This document shows positions 10,008-22,490 of a DNA stretch of 64,000 bases, one piece after another. The first letter of the stretch is position 1; every line of letters starts with the position of its first letter. A program made the translations under genes and the position numbers. The notes under the pieces were generated by a model. The model made no database searches. It saw only the letters and a program-made list of their open reading frames with translations, and was not told the DNA's origin. This DNA is from Silene latifolia (Eukaryota > Streptophyta > Magnoliopsida > Caryophyllales > Caryophyllaceae), in the NCBI RefSeq assembly GCF_048544455.1, contig NC_133537.1:15561541-15625540 (forward strand), read 5' to 3'.

Positions 10008-13000
10008 TTAAGCATACCCACTACTGATAGCAACATTACCGTCACAGTCGCGAATTCCGAGATTACATCCGACACCATATCCATCATTGTTGTTCATCCT
10101 GGTTTCACAATCAGCTGAACATGGTGAACTACCACCATTACAATTGGAACCAAACCCATAATAATTCTTCAGCACCGCATCCATACAATCAGTAGTTTTC
10201 ATCATGTCCATATAATCGGGAGCTTTCACCATGTTCATGTCACCACAATTAGTACATTGGCCTATGCATTGGGCTCCATACCCTAGTTCCTCTGTTAAAG
10301 CATCCTTACATGGCCCACATGCACAATCAGTGGCTTTCACCATGTCCATGACGGGGGCACAATTACTACATTGCCCTATGCAGTTGCCTCCATTCCCTTC
10401 TTGCTTAGTCTGAGCTAACTTAAAAATGTTATCCGTACTCGCAGTACATTCACCACAACATACGGATCCTTTAGCATTGACCATTTCATTAGGCGTATCA
10501 GCACACATACCACAACAAAAAGATCCTTTAGCATTAACCTTCTCTTCTCCAATAACAACGTCGAAGCCATTTTGCTCATCTCCTCCAATATTATCGGATA
10601 TTATGAATGCTAAGGCAATGCTAGGTAGGACTATAAGTTCATCCATGGCCTGTTTAGATAAAGTCTGATAAGAAGAATGATATAATTATGTAAAAAACAA
10701 ATAATCTTTCACTTGCGGTTTCTAAATGAAAACACACCTTGATAGTTCGTGACTTTGAGTTGATTAGTCCTACAGCCCTCCCATAAGGATAGTCTGTGGA
10801 GAATTCGACCATGGTCGTGAAATCTTGTTCCGATTTTTCATTTTTTGAATTCTTGGGTCCAGATTGCAGTCTTCTCCCAGGAAAGAGTTTCACCTGTAGA
10901 AATTATCAGTGAAATAAATTCTTAACATTCTAAGGGACTATGAAATAGGAGCATTCCTTTAATTTATATACCTCTCACAATGAATAAAAAAGTAAACAAA
11001 TGATACGACAGAGGGAGTACTAATAAATTAGCATAACATAAGAAGTCCTTACTATCTTATTGTGACCAGCAATCTCATAGAGACTGTCCTCATTCCCAGA
11101 GCTTTCTTGAAGCTTGAACGATCCATGGGCTCCCTTCACAGACCAATAGTTTTCATGACATTCGACCAACATGTGCTTTTCACCACAGTTGGTAATGCAG
11201 TACACCTCTGTCAACAAATCAGAAGGGCCTTTGGTAGCATCCTTGATAATACTCCTAAATAGAACAATTTAATCTTTATATCTTCACATGGGCTGTCATA
11301 TTAATACTGAGTATGAGTTGTCTTCACAATTGAAATAAAAGTAAGATTACCTCTTTTGAAGACTAAAAACCTTTTTCCCGCTACAATCCATTACTTGGGT
11401 CTCAGTCAAATTATGTTTTAAATGCTGACATTTCGCCAACTGAAACACTTGAGGTGCACGCATTGGAGGAGAAAACGACATAGAGACGTGAAGGAGTACT
11501 GGCTTAGAATTTTCAATGCCAGAGACAAGATCAAGTGAAAGCCATTTATTTGTCCAAAGTTGAGATCCGGAAGCCAACATATCTTCTAAAGAAAGAGAGC
11601 ACGAACCAAGTAGCTTCAATGATCTTTTTGGTTCCAGCTCATCGAAAGTAGGAGAATAGGACATGAGTTCAAGGAGAAACTCTCCTGCCGGTTCACACTC
11701 AAAATAAGCAAATAGTTTGTCCTTAGAAGCTGATGATATACCCAACCATCTCTTGGTTTTGAAAAGTGTATCGGGTTGATTTTTACTGATTGCAACAAGG
11801 AGGTTTTCTTTGCGCTCATCTGGTAGGTTCTTGATATCTACAAACTCTAAGAGTACCTATTAATGAAAACTTCAAGTTATTACTTCATGACATCAGTAAA
11901 TTATAGTAGAATATTTAAAGACTTGGTAATTATTTTGCATTCTGAAATTTACAGCAAAATAATTTTTTCTTTTGCGTGTAAAGAGAGCCACTTAAGCAAT
12001 CTAGACGTTAACCCATTTTGAACCTTTGGTTATAAGTACTAAGGTTTTCGGAAATCATACTACCTCCACAGCCTTCACAGTTGGAAAATGAATTTGCTCG
12101 CCAAAATTTTCAGCCTTGTTGAATTCCTTGGACTCTTCATTAAGCTTGTAGGGAACTCGCGTTATCGGAGTAGGGATATCTCCTCTACTCATTGCACCAG
12201 CTTTCCAATAACTGGACCCAAAAGTTTGTTCCCATTGCCTTGTAGTTTCGGTGAATCCAGTGTCAAGTCTGCTCCCTTTTGATTTATCAGGATCAGAGTC
12301 ATTGTGTGGAAGCACACCGCCCACCAATTCCTTCATGTCTTTGCAGTAAGAATCTGGGTACAGTTGATGGGTGTGCCACATCAGATCTACATCGTAAGTG
12401 GGAACACAAAAAGTTTGAAGGCCCATCGTTCTGTTTGTTCTAATAAGATGAAGAAATCCTTTATATCTAGCTTCTGCTTCTTTGAGAAAGAGTTCATCAG
12501 ACATGTGTGGTCTGCATGCCTGTCAAACAAGCAATTTTTAGTACCTTAATGCAATTCAAGTCAGATTACCGTTAAACATATCTAAGTCTCTATTTTGCGA
12601 TCTAAATCCGTTTATTATAAAGGTAACATTCACGTATACAATCAGTATATGTAACCTTTTAAATCCGAACACTACTTACTGGACAGGGTATCCATTTACC
12701 TGATAAGTGAAACCCGTCTGTCTTTTAACAGCAGCAATCAGATCATAACTGGTAAATTTTTCAGTTTGTGAATTTTTCTGCAAAGTATCTCCTGAAAAGG
12801 GCCTTTCTAACTCAAACTCATAAGGTTCCTCAGGGTAGAGTTTGTTCCATATTTCCACACTTGTACTGTTGGATGTCGCTTGTATGGATGACATGACTTT
12901 GTGGTTAGTAAGTAGTCTTCCAAACAATTTCTCACAATCGAATTTATACCTGACCTGTAACATAAAGATACTAATTTAGATGAAATATAACGAAGAATTA

Positions 13001-13852
13001 AGAAATCATTAGTCTAAAGTTGACAACCATACCGGATTTAGCCTATGGCAATGCCATATCAATTCACAATCAAGAGGAACAACCAACGACTCGTCAGAAA
13101 CAGCGTTCTCCTCATGTTTGGCGAGCAAAGGAAGCCAAAATGCATTGTACCTAAAAAACGTAACATTGTACTTCAAAAAACAACAACAACATTATCTCAA
13201 AGACCAATTGATTGTTCAGAATTAGAGACGGAAGTTGGTACGTGATCCGTTGGGCTGGCAAGCCCAGCACGGCCCACAACCCATTTTTGAGCCGTGCCTG
13301 GACCGCCATTTTCATTTGACTGGCACGACACGACAAACCTGGGCACAACACGCTCGGGCACGTTAAAAATACAAAGAAATTGGGTTAAAGTGGAGGAATT
13401 GTTAAGGCACGCTTAAGCACGGCATGACGGCACGACACGATACGCATGGACCGCCATTTTTATTTGACTGGCACAACACGACACGACACGAAGCCCGATT
13501 TTATGGGCCTTGGCTGTGTCATTTTCCCTTCCAGGCACCGTGGGCCAGCACGAGACATGGCCAGGCACGACCCACTCCCATCTCTATTCAGAATGCAAGA
13601 AGCTCAACCAATTTATTCATCTCATTTTTATTTTATTAAATTATATTGCACGATGAGGTTATAGAGAAAGATAAGGACATTTCACCTGTAGACAGCCCTT
13701 TGTAAGGCATGATCTTCAAACAGGAAATGATTACGGTGTTCCACAGCATCAAGGAATTTCAGATGAGTTTTGGCAGCCTGAATAAGATCAATGCTCATTG
13801 TAATGTTTTGTGCTACAGCCCAGGCTTTCGCTTGTTTATTTTCCATCTTCAT
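10008..13852 (-). CDS. Glycine-rich domain-containing protein-like (GRDP, DUF1399)
   Basis: Eight exons on the minus strand, in order 13852-13686, 13150-13033, 12954-12700, 12519-12064, 11856-11351, 11254-11053, 10893-10738 and 10664-10008, give 838 residues with GT-AG borders and consistent phases. The start is the first ATG after an in-frame stop; a second ATG lies two codons on. DUF1399 features are YNAFWLPLLAKH (from 57), LIWHCHRLNP (86-95), ARYKGFLHLI and the second His motif LMWHTHQLYP (from 227). The middle part resembles the C2-like/DUF region of Arabidopsis GRDP1 and GRDP2, proteins linked to growth, auxin and stress responses; their biochemical activity is unsettled. The last exon is odd: instead of a Gly-rich tail it has repeated Cys modules (KGSFCCGMC, KGSVCCGEC, CIGQCSNC, CIGQCTNC). 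Intron 1 carries a hAT MITE. The gene looks intact. Confidence 0.88.
10983..11019. repeat. Half Stowaway-like MITE in GRDP intron 6
   Basis: AAGTAAACAAATGAT followed by ACAGAGGGAGTA matches one end of the Stowaway type seen in BXL6 intron 1. The other end was not found, so this is a truncated remnant. Confidence 0.4.
13223..13586. mobile_element. hAT-type MITE with CACGAC repeats, in GRDP intron 1
   Basis: A 364-bp element starts TAGAGACGGAAGTTGG and ends CCACTCCCATCTCTA, imperfect inverted repeats. It is flanked by a perfect 8-bp duplication TTCAGAAT (13215-13222 and 13587-13594). The inside is GC-rich and made of degenerate GGCACGACACGA-type repeats; a GGACCGCCATTTT...TTTGACTGGCAC block occurs twice (near 13300 and 13448). 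It has no transposase. It lies between exon 1 (ending 13686) and exon 2 (starting 13150) of the GRDP-like gene. Confidence 0.87.
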
Positions 13853-16548
13853 GTCCTATCCAACCATCGAAACCCGATGTTGATATGTGATCAATGTATT
13901 ACAAGACTACAAAGCTTAAGTATAGTTCTATGATAGTATGACCCTTCAAATTGACCTTCATAACGACGACGGTATACAACACTTTGACACTCCATTTTAG
14001 AGAGGAGATCGATGATATCACTTTAAAAGACACCAATATTTGCCTTTTGACACAAGCACAAGTCTCCGCATGCAACCTAATCACAGTAATTAAGAGTCGT
14101 CGTCTTCTTGTTGGTGCTATGTTCTTGGTAATTGAAAATCTTTGATTTTTTTTTCGCTCTCATCCGCAAGGATGTTATGGGTTAATCATTGACTAACCTA
14201 GTTTCCTTTCCTCATAAAAAAAAAAAAAAAAAGAAAGAAAAAAAAGAAAAACCTAAGCTACATGCCTATCTGCATATTTTTTCAAACTTTATTTTAAATA
14301 CTTTACATATTTTTTCAAAAATAATTAATCTTGAGCCCATCCTATTTATATCGTCCTCATTTGAGTTTGTTATATGTTGATAATTACATCCGTCACAACT
14401 ACAGATTGTGGGTATGAGGTCGATGCGGGATAAAGTAGAACTGTAAAGGGTATTGCTTATAAGTCTTAAATTACGTCTTGAAAATTCAAAACTCAGTATA
14501 ATCACAAATTCTTGTTTAAGATGAGAATACCGTCTTAAGTTTAAAACGAGTTAAATAGGACATATAAGACAAAAACACAATGCCTAGATATTAACGAAAT
14601 CAAATAACTTGCCCCATCTACTCAAGTGAGATACTATTTAATTTGGCCGTTTTATTCTTAAGACGGATAGGTCCGTATTAAGAGAGACTAATCTATAAAT
14701 AATATTAAGAGGCTAACTATGAGCAACTTTTTAATTCACTCGTCATTAAAATAAGTCGTATCTATCCTAAATCTCATAAGCTCATTTAGTTTACTAAGAT
14801 TCCACTCTTGTAGCTATTAGTTTGGAAACGTTCCAACTTCCATCTGTTTCTTTCAACATAATTTAGTATCCAATTTATTTATTTTTCTGTTAAATGACTT
14901 TTGATCTGCTATTAATTCAATGCATCATTAAATCCATTAAAATAAATATCAAGTTTATGTTACTAGAATTGTATGTACAAAAATCATTTATATGAAACGC
15001 ATGCGTTTTTGCTGATAGTGAATCTAGATAATTATTTGAAGAAATTGAAGGTATGATCCCTACAAATATCCACTCTTTAGATTGTATTATTTTTCATACA
15101 TATTATTTAGTTATTTCAATTTGTACAAGTGGTTTTTCTTTTCATAAGAGTTAATTTCATTTAAGTGCATTATTTTTTTATTGTTTGTAATCGTAGTTCA
15201 TTTTTAATTGCTTTTGGGAAATAAAAATACATTGTTGTAGTCTTCAACAATGGGAAATTAGTACCAACAAAAACTAATGAAAACTTGGAGTTAAAATGTC
15301 GATGATGATATTAATATTAGCTTGAAATGTATTTGATTTGTTGTTTATACTATATATAGGTGGTATTTTATCAGAAGCTCCATGACTATACGGATAACCT
15401 ACACATCCAAGATAAAGTGAAAGGGTAGTGACATGTGATCGGTGTGCTGACCGACAAGACGAGTGGGCTGCTGAAAACTAAATGAGGCAAAAATACAAGT
15501 AAATTTCAGACTCAAGGTTCATACTGGTGAAGAACAACATTTGCAAAACTATATGTACATTGCAAGTTAGTAAATCAGCAAACAAAATCATATTAGACTA
15601 TTGTTATCCAATTATCATGTTATCAACATTTGTAGCAACTTCGGTTATAATTACCAACTTGATGAACAACGGAAAACAAGGGAACCATTTTTCATGTTGG
15701 ATAACACTTTCACTATATTCTGAGAGAAAAAGCGTGTAACAAAAGTCAATTATAACATTAAATTAGAAGTTGTTAAGTTGCATGACTATACGGTTTTAAG
15801 TTGCACGGGTATATACATACTTGATTAATATGGTTACATATTGAAAAAAAAGCTCCATGCTAACTTAAGATTAATTTTCGCAGCAACATGACTAAGAATT
15901 GAAAAAAAGTTGGAAAAAAGCTTATACATACTTGATTAACATGACTAAGAATTGAAAAAAAGTTGTTAAGAGTAAAACTTGGGAGTTAAAAGGACAACTA
16001 CTTAATTAACATGGCTACGAATTGAAAAAAAAAAGCCTCTTACTCTCAAAATAGGGGATAGGGAAGAAAGTGAAACCAGTAAAACAACCATGCTAACTTG
16101 AGATTAATTTTCGCACCAACAAACAACCTTGACTAGCTACCATAAAGTCTAACAATTTTATTTTCAACAATTTAGTGTATAGTAATTATTACGTAGTTTT
16201 GTGTATTAACTTTTGCAAATATAAAAGAGAAATCATGTTATCCTTCTCTTTTGAATTTTTTCAATCTTCTCATTTCACAAATTACGAGTATATAATACCT
16301 ACTTGTTACTCCCTCATTTCAAATGAATTTTCGTTTGATTAAAACCTACCTCACATATATTAAATAAACGTATAAATTTAATTTAAATGGATAAAGAGTA
16401 TTATTGAAAGTTGGAAAATCATATTCTATGTAATTTAGAGTTGTATCATAGGAGAAACATGGGTAAAAAATCGAGTATCCATAGGCCATAACATTGCTTA
16501 ATATAGACACATTCACACACACACACGAGTGATGTAATGAAATAAAGG

Positions 16549-16549
<1 letters not shown>
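13853..16549. other. Gene-free AT-rich stretch with degenerate repeats
   Basis: Upstream flank of the minus-strand GRDP-like gene followed by AT-rich sequence; its promoter must lie near 13853-14300 but no core element is convincing. An A-rich run lies at about 14217-14250. One MITE-like end (TACTCCCTCATTTC) is seen at about 16310. No coding sequence is supported. Confidence 0.5.
15822..16125. repeat. Degenerate local direct repeats
   Basis: The phrase CTTGATTAACATGACTAAGA plus ATTGAAAAAAAG recurs with changes three or four times (near 15822, 15890, 15930 and 16000). A second phrase, CATGCTAACTTAAGATTAAT, occurs at about 15857 and again at about 16089. The copies are spaced unevenly, as in slippage or rearranged duplication. 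No function is inferred. Confidence 0.5.

Positions 16550-16639
<90 letters not shown>
16550..16639. repeat. (TA)45 dinucleotide microsatellite
   Basis: An uninterrupted 90-base TA run. A short CA run (about 16513-16526) lies just upstream. Such long perfect AT arrays are prone to length change and assembly error. Confidence 0.97.
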
Positions 16640-16642
<3 letters not shown>

Positions 16643-17153
16643 CTTTCAAACTCATTTAAAGGCATCATATCATATTTTTCTAATTCATATCTTATAAAAG
16701 AGATGTATAGTTGCATGATAAAAAGATGATCTCTAAAATCAATACTAGAAGCGAAACACGTACCCAGTTAGGTGTTAAACTTGGTCATTGATCGACGATT
16801 AGTGCATGAACTTCATGTTTTCGATGTAGTTATTTAAGTTAAATGAGAATGATTACTGTGGCCAAGTAATTGGCGGAGAGACGAAAAAATTGAACCCACT
16901 AGGAAACCAACAAGAAAAACAGAAATAAAAGTTCATAGTAATACTGATTCGTATCAATTATTTGCGGCACATACCTCATTAATTAAACGTCCTACTTATA
17001 AATTTGTACAAAACAAATATAAAGAGAAGATCGAAACATATAGAATACCTAATATAAATTCAAAAAAACGAACGTATAAAAGTATGTTATATAAGTATGT
17101 CATTATATATAATGATTCTGAGACTTGAAGACTAAATAAGAACCCAAAAATGA

Positions 17154-17183
17154 TCCCGTGAATTTCACGGGTTTCAAAACTAG
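17154..17183 (+). mobile_element. Helitron 3' terminus
   Basis: A perfect hairpin (CCCGTGAATTTCACGGG) is followed eight bases later by CTAG ending at 17183, and the next base is T. This is the Helitron 3' end pattern. The matching TC start upstream was not found, so the extent of the element is unknown; the AT-rich sequence to the left, possibly including the TA microsatellite, would be its body. Confidence 0.6.
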
Positions 17184-19232
17184 TTGCAGTTTAATACTTA
17201 TAAATAGTAATGTGAGCATAAGTGCATAACAGTTAGAGATGACAATGAGGATGATATGGATGGAGTGAAGTCCGTGAAGGCATATCATATCCATTTAATA
17301 ATTTTTCATCCATCCATATCCATGTCTGTTTAATATTTTTTTGTCGCTCCATAGACAAATCCACAAGGTAAAGATGATGAAATGGATATCCATCCGATAC
17401 ATATATTCATCCGTACAAAGTTTACCTTCATCATTTTTCAAGATTAACAAATCGTGAGCTTAAATAAAGTTAAAATAAGTCATTAGGAAAAAATAAAAAC
17501 TATCAAATTCCATATAGTTGGGGCAAACTTTTGTAACTTGAAATTTATATAGAATATAAAATGAAGAGATAAAAACCATAAAATAGAAAGTGTTAAACTC
17601 GATGAATATATGTTTTCTCTAGTTTTTGTTGTTTTTTTTTATTATGTTGAAACGGTTTCTCTTATCCATGGGCAGTGACTTAATGAGTCTCTTATCCATG
17701 CACCATTTTTTTTAGAGTGGATAGATATCACCGAGTGAGACATCCCTATTAACAATGACTTTTTATAGAAATTTCTTTATGACTTGCAAAAATAAAGTGG
17801 AAATCATGAAAATCCGAACTCAGTATTTAAAAAATATATATAGTTCCTGAAACTTATTTGGAGTTTAAGAGTAAATTTAGTCTCTTATGTATGTGCAAGG
17901 TTTATCCAATATATATATCCACTAAAAAGGAACCGCTAGAAAATCTAAAATATGATCCTTGTATAAAGATAAAAGAAAGTGAAGAAGATGAAATTCACAA
18001 CCTTAATTACCAAAAGATGGTGAAAGAACAAAATAAAACTTACAATGATATTAATTTCCCCCTCAATGCAATATCACTTCAATTTTTTTTTTGATGTATA
18101 TTGCTGTGCCTCAAAGCAGTGTCTGTGAACTGCCCTTTTATAGTAGTGCTTGTTATTATTACTAACGTATTGTGCTAGTGAGAAAACATGTAGAATGTGA
18201 TTCTGAAAAACATATTGACAAATTTGCCCCTGTAACTGATGGGTTTAAGAACTTACCTGACTTTCAAAGCCAGAATTCGCGGACTTTTCAACAACTTTGT
18301 AGAGTGTAAAATGTGAGTATGAGGATAATTTTCCATATAAGGGAGAACATTGCTATTCCTCGTGAGTTTGATCAGTTTTTATTATATGTTCTATCCAAAT
18401 TAAAGGTTACATTCGCTTTTCATAAGTCAAATTTCAAAAAATTTGACCATAATATCAATAATATGAAATTTTGAAAGTTGAAACTTATATATAAAAATTT
18501 GTTATGAAAAAATCTTTCACAAAATAATTTTTTGTATAAAAAAAATCGTGTATAAAGGGAGAAAATTACAGTTAAAGTATCATCTCAAAGACCCTAAAGC
18601 AAGTGTAATCCTGAGTGACATTTTTCTCATCTTAAATGAGACTAAATATGGAACAAATGTTCTAACAATTGACTAATTTATTGTGAGAAATCCCCTATAA
18701 CTACTAAAAGAATGTGAACTCACAAATTTTCTTTTCAAAAAGCATTTTTTTAAATAAGAAAGTTATTGATAATTTAATTGTATTAACTAAATAAGGAAAT
18801 TAATAATCATAATGTATTTTATTATATAATTCTTTTCATTAAAATTAATCTTTTCATCAAATTATATAATTTTCACTAAAAACTAAACTATAATATTTTG
18901 ATTAAAGTATAAATAATATAAAGCTATAAACCATTAGCTTTGTGATATAAAAAATAATTTTAAAAAAAATACATTTCAGCACAATACTCAATTCTCTTGG
19001 ATTAATTTCAGTTTTAATTTTTTTCGCTCGAAATAAAATACAATAACGAGAAAAATGGACAATTAATGAGATACTACTATTATTTTACAGTTCAATTTTA
19101 CTCAGTTTTCTTTAATAATTTTACAGTTCATTTTTTTTCTCATATCAAAATATAATGACGTGAAATATGAAAAATTAATGAGGTGTTTATTTAGCATGAT
19201 TAAGTAATACAAAAATAAAAATATTATAAATA

Positions 19233-19263
19233 CCGCGCATTCATTACACGAGATCTAAACTAG
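19233..19263 (+). mobile_element. Helitron 3' terminus, eroded
   Basis: CCGCGCATTCATTACACGAG, a damaged hairpin, is followed by ATCTAAA and CTAG (19260-19263), then T. The layout matches a Helitron 3' end, but the stem is imperfect. The 5' end is not identified. Confidence 0.5.
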
Positions 19264-19396
19264 TTATTTACTAAATATTGATTGTCTCGATGTCTTCCTG
19301 GGGATCTACGTAGAATATTAAGCTGTTCTTATTAGGCACAACATAATACTATCGACTGAGACTTGTTGAGATTATGTGGATCAAAGTAATATTGTA

Positions 19397-19636
19397 CTAC
19401 CTCCATTTTTTTATTTCCATTTGACTTTTTGCTCAAGCACTATTTTGATCTTACCTATCGAAAAAACCATAGTGAACTATAATATGATACTAATATATTT
19501 ATATTTACTAAAAATTCTTTCGTAAAATTATATTTTCAACAAAAAAAATTAACATATAAATGCAGTAAAACTTAGTCAAAGTATAGCATTGAAAACCTTG
19601 TACGCGAACGAGAAGAAAAAGGAAAAATGGAGGGAG
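19397..19636. mobile_element. Stowaway-type MITE
   Basis: A 240-bp AT-rich element begins CTACCTCCATTTTTTT and ends AAAAATGGAGGGAG, inverted repeats with few differences, flanked by TA (19395-19396 and 19637-19638). The TTTGACTTTTTGCTC near the left end is echoed by ACTTAGTCAAAG near the right, as in longer Stowaway inverted repeats. Confidence 0.8.
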
Positions 19637-20289
19637 TATATATATTAATTGGTCAACACTTAGGGGATGTTTTTTTTTTTTGAAAAGGAAAGTCCGAAGG
19701 CTTTACTGCATTAATAACGAATCAAAGATAACAACATTGTTTGCGATCGGCGGTAGGACGTCCGACCACACTATTCTACCAACCACACTAGGAAAAGCAT
19801 GAGTTAAAGTATGAGACACATTCAGGAGATTTTTGATTACCCACTAAAAATCATATGAATTGTAATTCATGAAAAGTATGAATATATATAGGGTATTGTT
19901 TGTTTGACAAAAAACTTGCTTTCAACCAAACAACTTTTTCTAATTCACATAAAATGCATGTTTATGGGCTAATTCCTTAATATAAAATATTAAAACATTT
20001 GAAATTACCTTAGAAGGGTAAGTAATCAAGTGGATTTAGAATCCCCTTAATTTGAGGTTATATTAAGGAAACTAATCAATTATGATCGACCTTCCCTTTT
20101 GTGGGTTTGTACGTGTGATTTGTAAATAAGAGAAGTTGCTAAGTTAGTGACTTTTTTTTACACGCTTACATGTTTTGTTTGGTACATAGCAGATTATTAT
20201 TATCAGAGGCAGATTAAGTAGGTAATAAAGGATCCAAATCACAAAACAAATTAAAATATACAAGGGCAGAATACAACCCCGATCACACC

Positions 20290-21212
20290 CACATCTGGTG
20301 TTTATGGAGGTATGGGAGAGGATTTTGGTGCTTTGGGTGGGTCTTTTATAGGCGTAGATAAATCAGTCAGCTTCTTCAAGCCAAGCACCTTTTTCCTGCC
20401 TCAAAAGGCTAACATACAGTGGACTATGGACGGGGATGTTAATACTAATTACTTTCATGCTGTTATTAAGAAAAGGAGGGCAATGAATAAAGTGTTTTAA
20501 ATTAGGGCTGTGTATGATGATCCTGAGGATGTTAATACTACCTTTGGAAGATTCTATGTGGATCTCTTAGGATCTGCAAAGCAGGTACAATAGGTGAATG
20601 AGTCTATTGTGCAACATGGAAGACTGATGCAGAATGAGCATAGAGCAATGTTGATGATACAAGTGACTCCTAGTGAGATTAAAGAGGCTGTTTTTTCCAT
20701 TTCTTGGTCCAAAGCCGTTGGCCTAGATGGATTTTCGAGTCAATTTTACAAAGATTCATGGGAGATTGTGGGTGACTCTGTAATTGTTGATTTTTTGGAT
20801 TTTTTGAGCATGAAAGGCTTTTGAAGCAGGTGAACCACACTATTCTTACACTTATTCCTAAGGTTGAGATGTCTACCTGGGTGTCACAGTTTAGGCCTAT
20901 TGCTTGCTATAATGTGGTTTATAAGTGTATTGCTAAACTGTTGTGTAATAGAACGAGCTCAGTCCTACCTGATCTTATTAGTAAGAACCAAAGTACCTTC
21001 ATTAAAGGCAGGGATGTTGTTGAAAATATCCTAATTTGTCAGGATCTGGTGAAGTTGTATAATAGGAAGAGTTGCTCACCCAAAGTGATGATGAAAATAG
21101 ACCTTCAAAAAGCCTATGATACTGTTGAGTGGAGCTTTGTTAGAGATATGATGAATGCCCTTGAGTTTCCTAGGCAGTCCATTGATATGGTAATTGAGTG
21201 TGTAAGTACCCC
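20290..21212 (+). pseudogene. L1-type LINE, piece 1 (reverse transcriptase, fingers and palm)
   Basis: Translated pieces match plant L1 ORF2: DGDVNTNYFHAVIKKRRAMN, VTPSEIKEAVFSISWSKAVG, then GLDGFSSQFYK, FRPIACYNVVYKCIAKLLCN, KGRDVVENILICQDLV and MMKIDLQKAYDTVEW. Stop codons break the frame (for example near 20498, 20591 and 20822), so the copy is dead. The endonuclease part is missing: it is 5'-truncated, with a start near 20290 that I could not fix. It is cut at 21212 by a solo LTR and continues at 22491. Confidence 0.85.
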
Positions 21213-22490
21213 TGATGAGTCACAATTATATGTATATTTATGCCTCCCCTTAATTACTTTTGATACAGTTTCGTGCTAAATTATATTATTTACATGTCTT
21301 TTATGTTAGAATGTCGATACTTCCGCTATTTGATGTTTAATGCAGGAATGATGCATTTGAGGAGAAAAGGAATGAAATGAGCATCGCGGAGTGGGCATGA
21401 AGGAATACACGAAGAATGGCACGGGAACCCATAAGAATGAAGGAAGAGAAGTAAAGAAGACAACACGAAGAAAAGAGCTGAAACAGAGAGGTGCCTCGAT
21501 CAATTGCGACCAGGCTCGATAGAGGATATAGTGTACTCGATCGAGTAACAACAGGCTCGATCGAGGAACCATTGTTTCCAGTATTTTCCGCAAATTTCCT
21601 TAAGTCGATTATGTTTTACTATAAATACCTAAATCGTACCCTATGTTTATTTACGTCTTATTTTACCTAGTTTCGCATAGCTAATCTAAAAACTCTCTTA
21701 GAATACTCTTAGTTTATTTTATTTATTATTTGCTTCAGATCTATTGCTCTTTAATTACGGTACTCTCTAATCTTTCTTCAATTATTATTAATTCAAGTTC
21801 AAGTTTAATAAATTATTGTTTTGTTCATCTTATTATGCTTTTAATCATATTGTTCATTAATCTTATTGTTGTTCTTCCCTTTAATATGAGTAGCTAAGCC
21901 TTTAATCTAGGGTGAAAGGGGACCTAGGTTGTTATAAAAGGGTTAACTTATGAATTGATTGTTAAATTGGTTTTGATTGTTGTTTAATTATCGTCTTAGT
22001 TCTAGTTAATTAATTACTGATCAGAATTGATTAATTAGTCTTGCATAAACTAGGATTTTCACCGACCGGGTTAAGACTAGTATAGGCCACGATAATTGAA
22101 TTAGACTGACTTAATGATAGCGATTGCATGTTAAGTTTAGATCTAAAAAGACATATTAGAATCGACCAATCATATGACTTTCAACAATATAAATTGCTCA
22201 ATCAATGAATTAAACCTTACCCTTGGATGACTACCTAGTAAACCCGATCCCTAGACTCTCTTAATATTATTGTTATTCGTCTTTATTTCACTTGCTTTTA
22301 GTTGTTAGAAAACAAACCAATCAAAACCCCCATAAAACCGTTACCTTTAAGACGAACCTAAATATAAACAAACTAGATTAATTACCTCGCCTCCCTGTGT
22401 ATTCGATACCTGACTTACCACTAGCTATTTGTTAGTACTAAGCTAGGATTTATTTTGATTAAGGCCAAACAACTGAAAATAACCTTATCA
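21213..22490 (+). mobile_element. Solo LTR inserted in the LINE
   Basis: A 1278-bp segment begins TGATGAGTCACAATTATATG and ends ACCTTATCA (TGAT...ATCA termini). It is flanked by ACCCC (21208-21212) and ACCTC (22491-22495), a 5-bp duplication with one change, and it interrupts the LINE frame between ECVST and the next RT motif. No coding region and no second LTR is present, so it is a solo LTR of a family I cannot name. It holds two CTCGATCGAG palindromes near 21540-21565, like those in element E. The near-3' stretch CCTCCCTGTGTATTCGATAC is a familiar plant LTR ending. Confidence 0.75.

Larger units (their letters stand above)
16640..20289. other. Gene-free AT-rich stretch with Helitron ends and a MITE
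   Basis: No open frame here looks like a protein. Two Helitron-type 3' termini (17183, 19263) and a Stowaway element (19397-19636) are marked separately. The rest is AT-rich, partly low-complexity sequence. Confidence 0.5.

Noticed and set aside
16446-16655. Open frame of repeated Ile-Tyr
   Set aside because: Translation of the TA microsatellite.
17232-17440. hAT-like element starting TTAGAGATGACAATGAGG with GGATAT/ATCCAT repeats
   Set aside because: The left end resembles hAT MITEs, but I found no matching right end or 8-bp duplication.
18161-18560. Possible exon or MITE in AT-rich sequence
   Set aside because: Short frames only, no splice pattern or known motif; the inverted AAATTT phrases are too weak to define an element.
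20226-20232. AAAGGAT as a possible LINE target duplication with 53337-53345
   Set aside because: Only six or seven bases match and the LINE 5' border is not otherwise fixed there.
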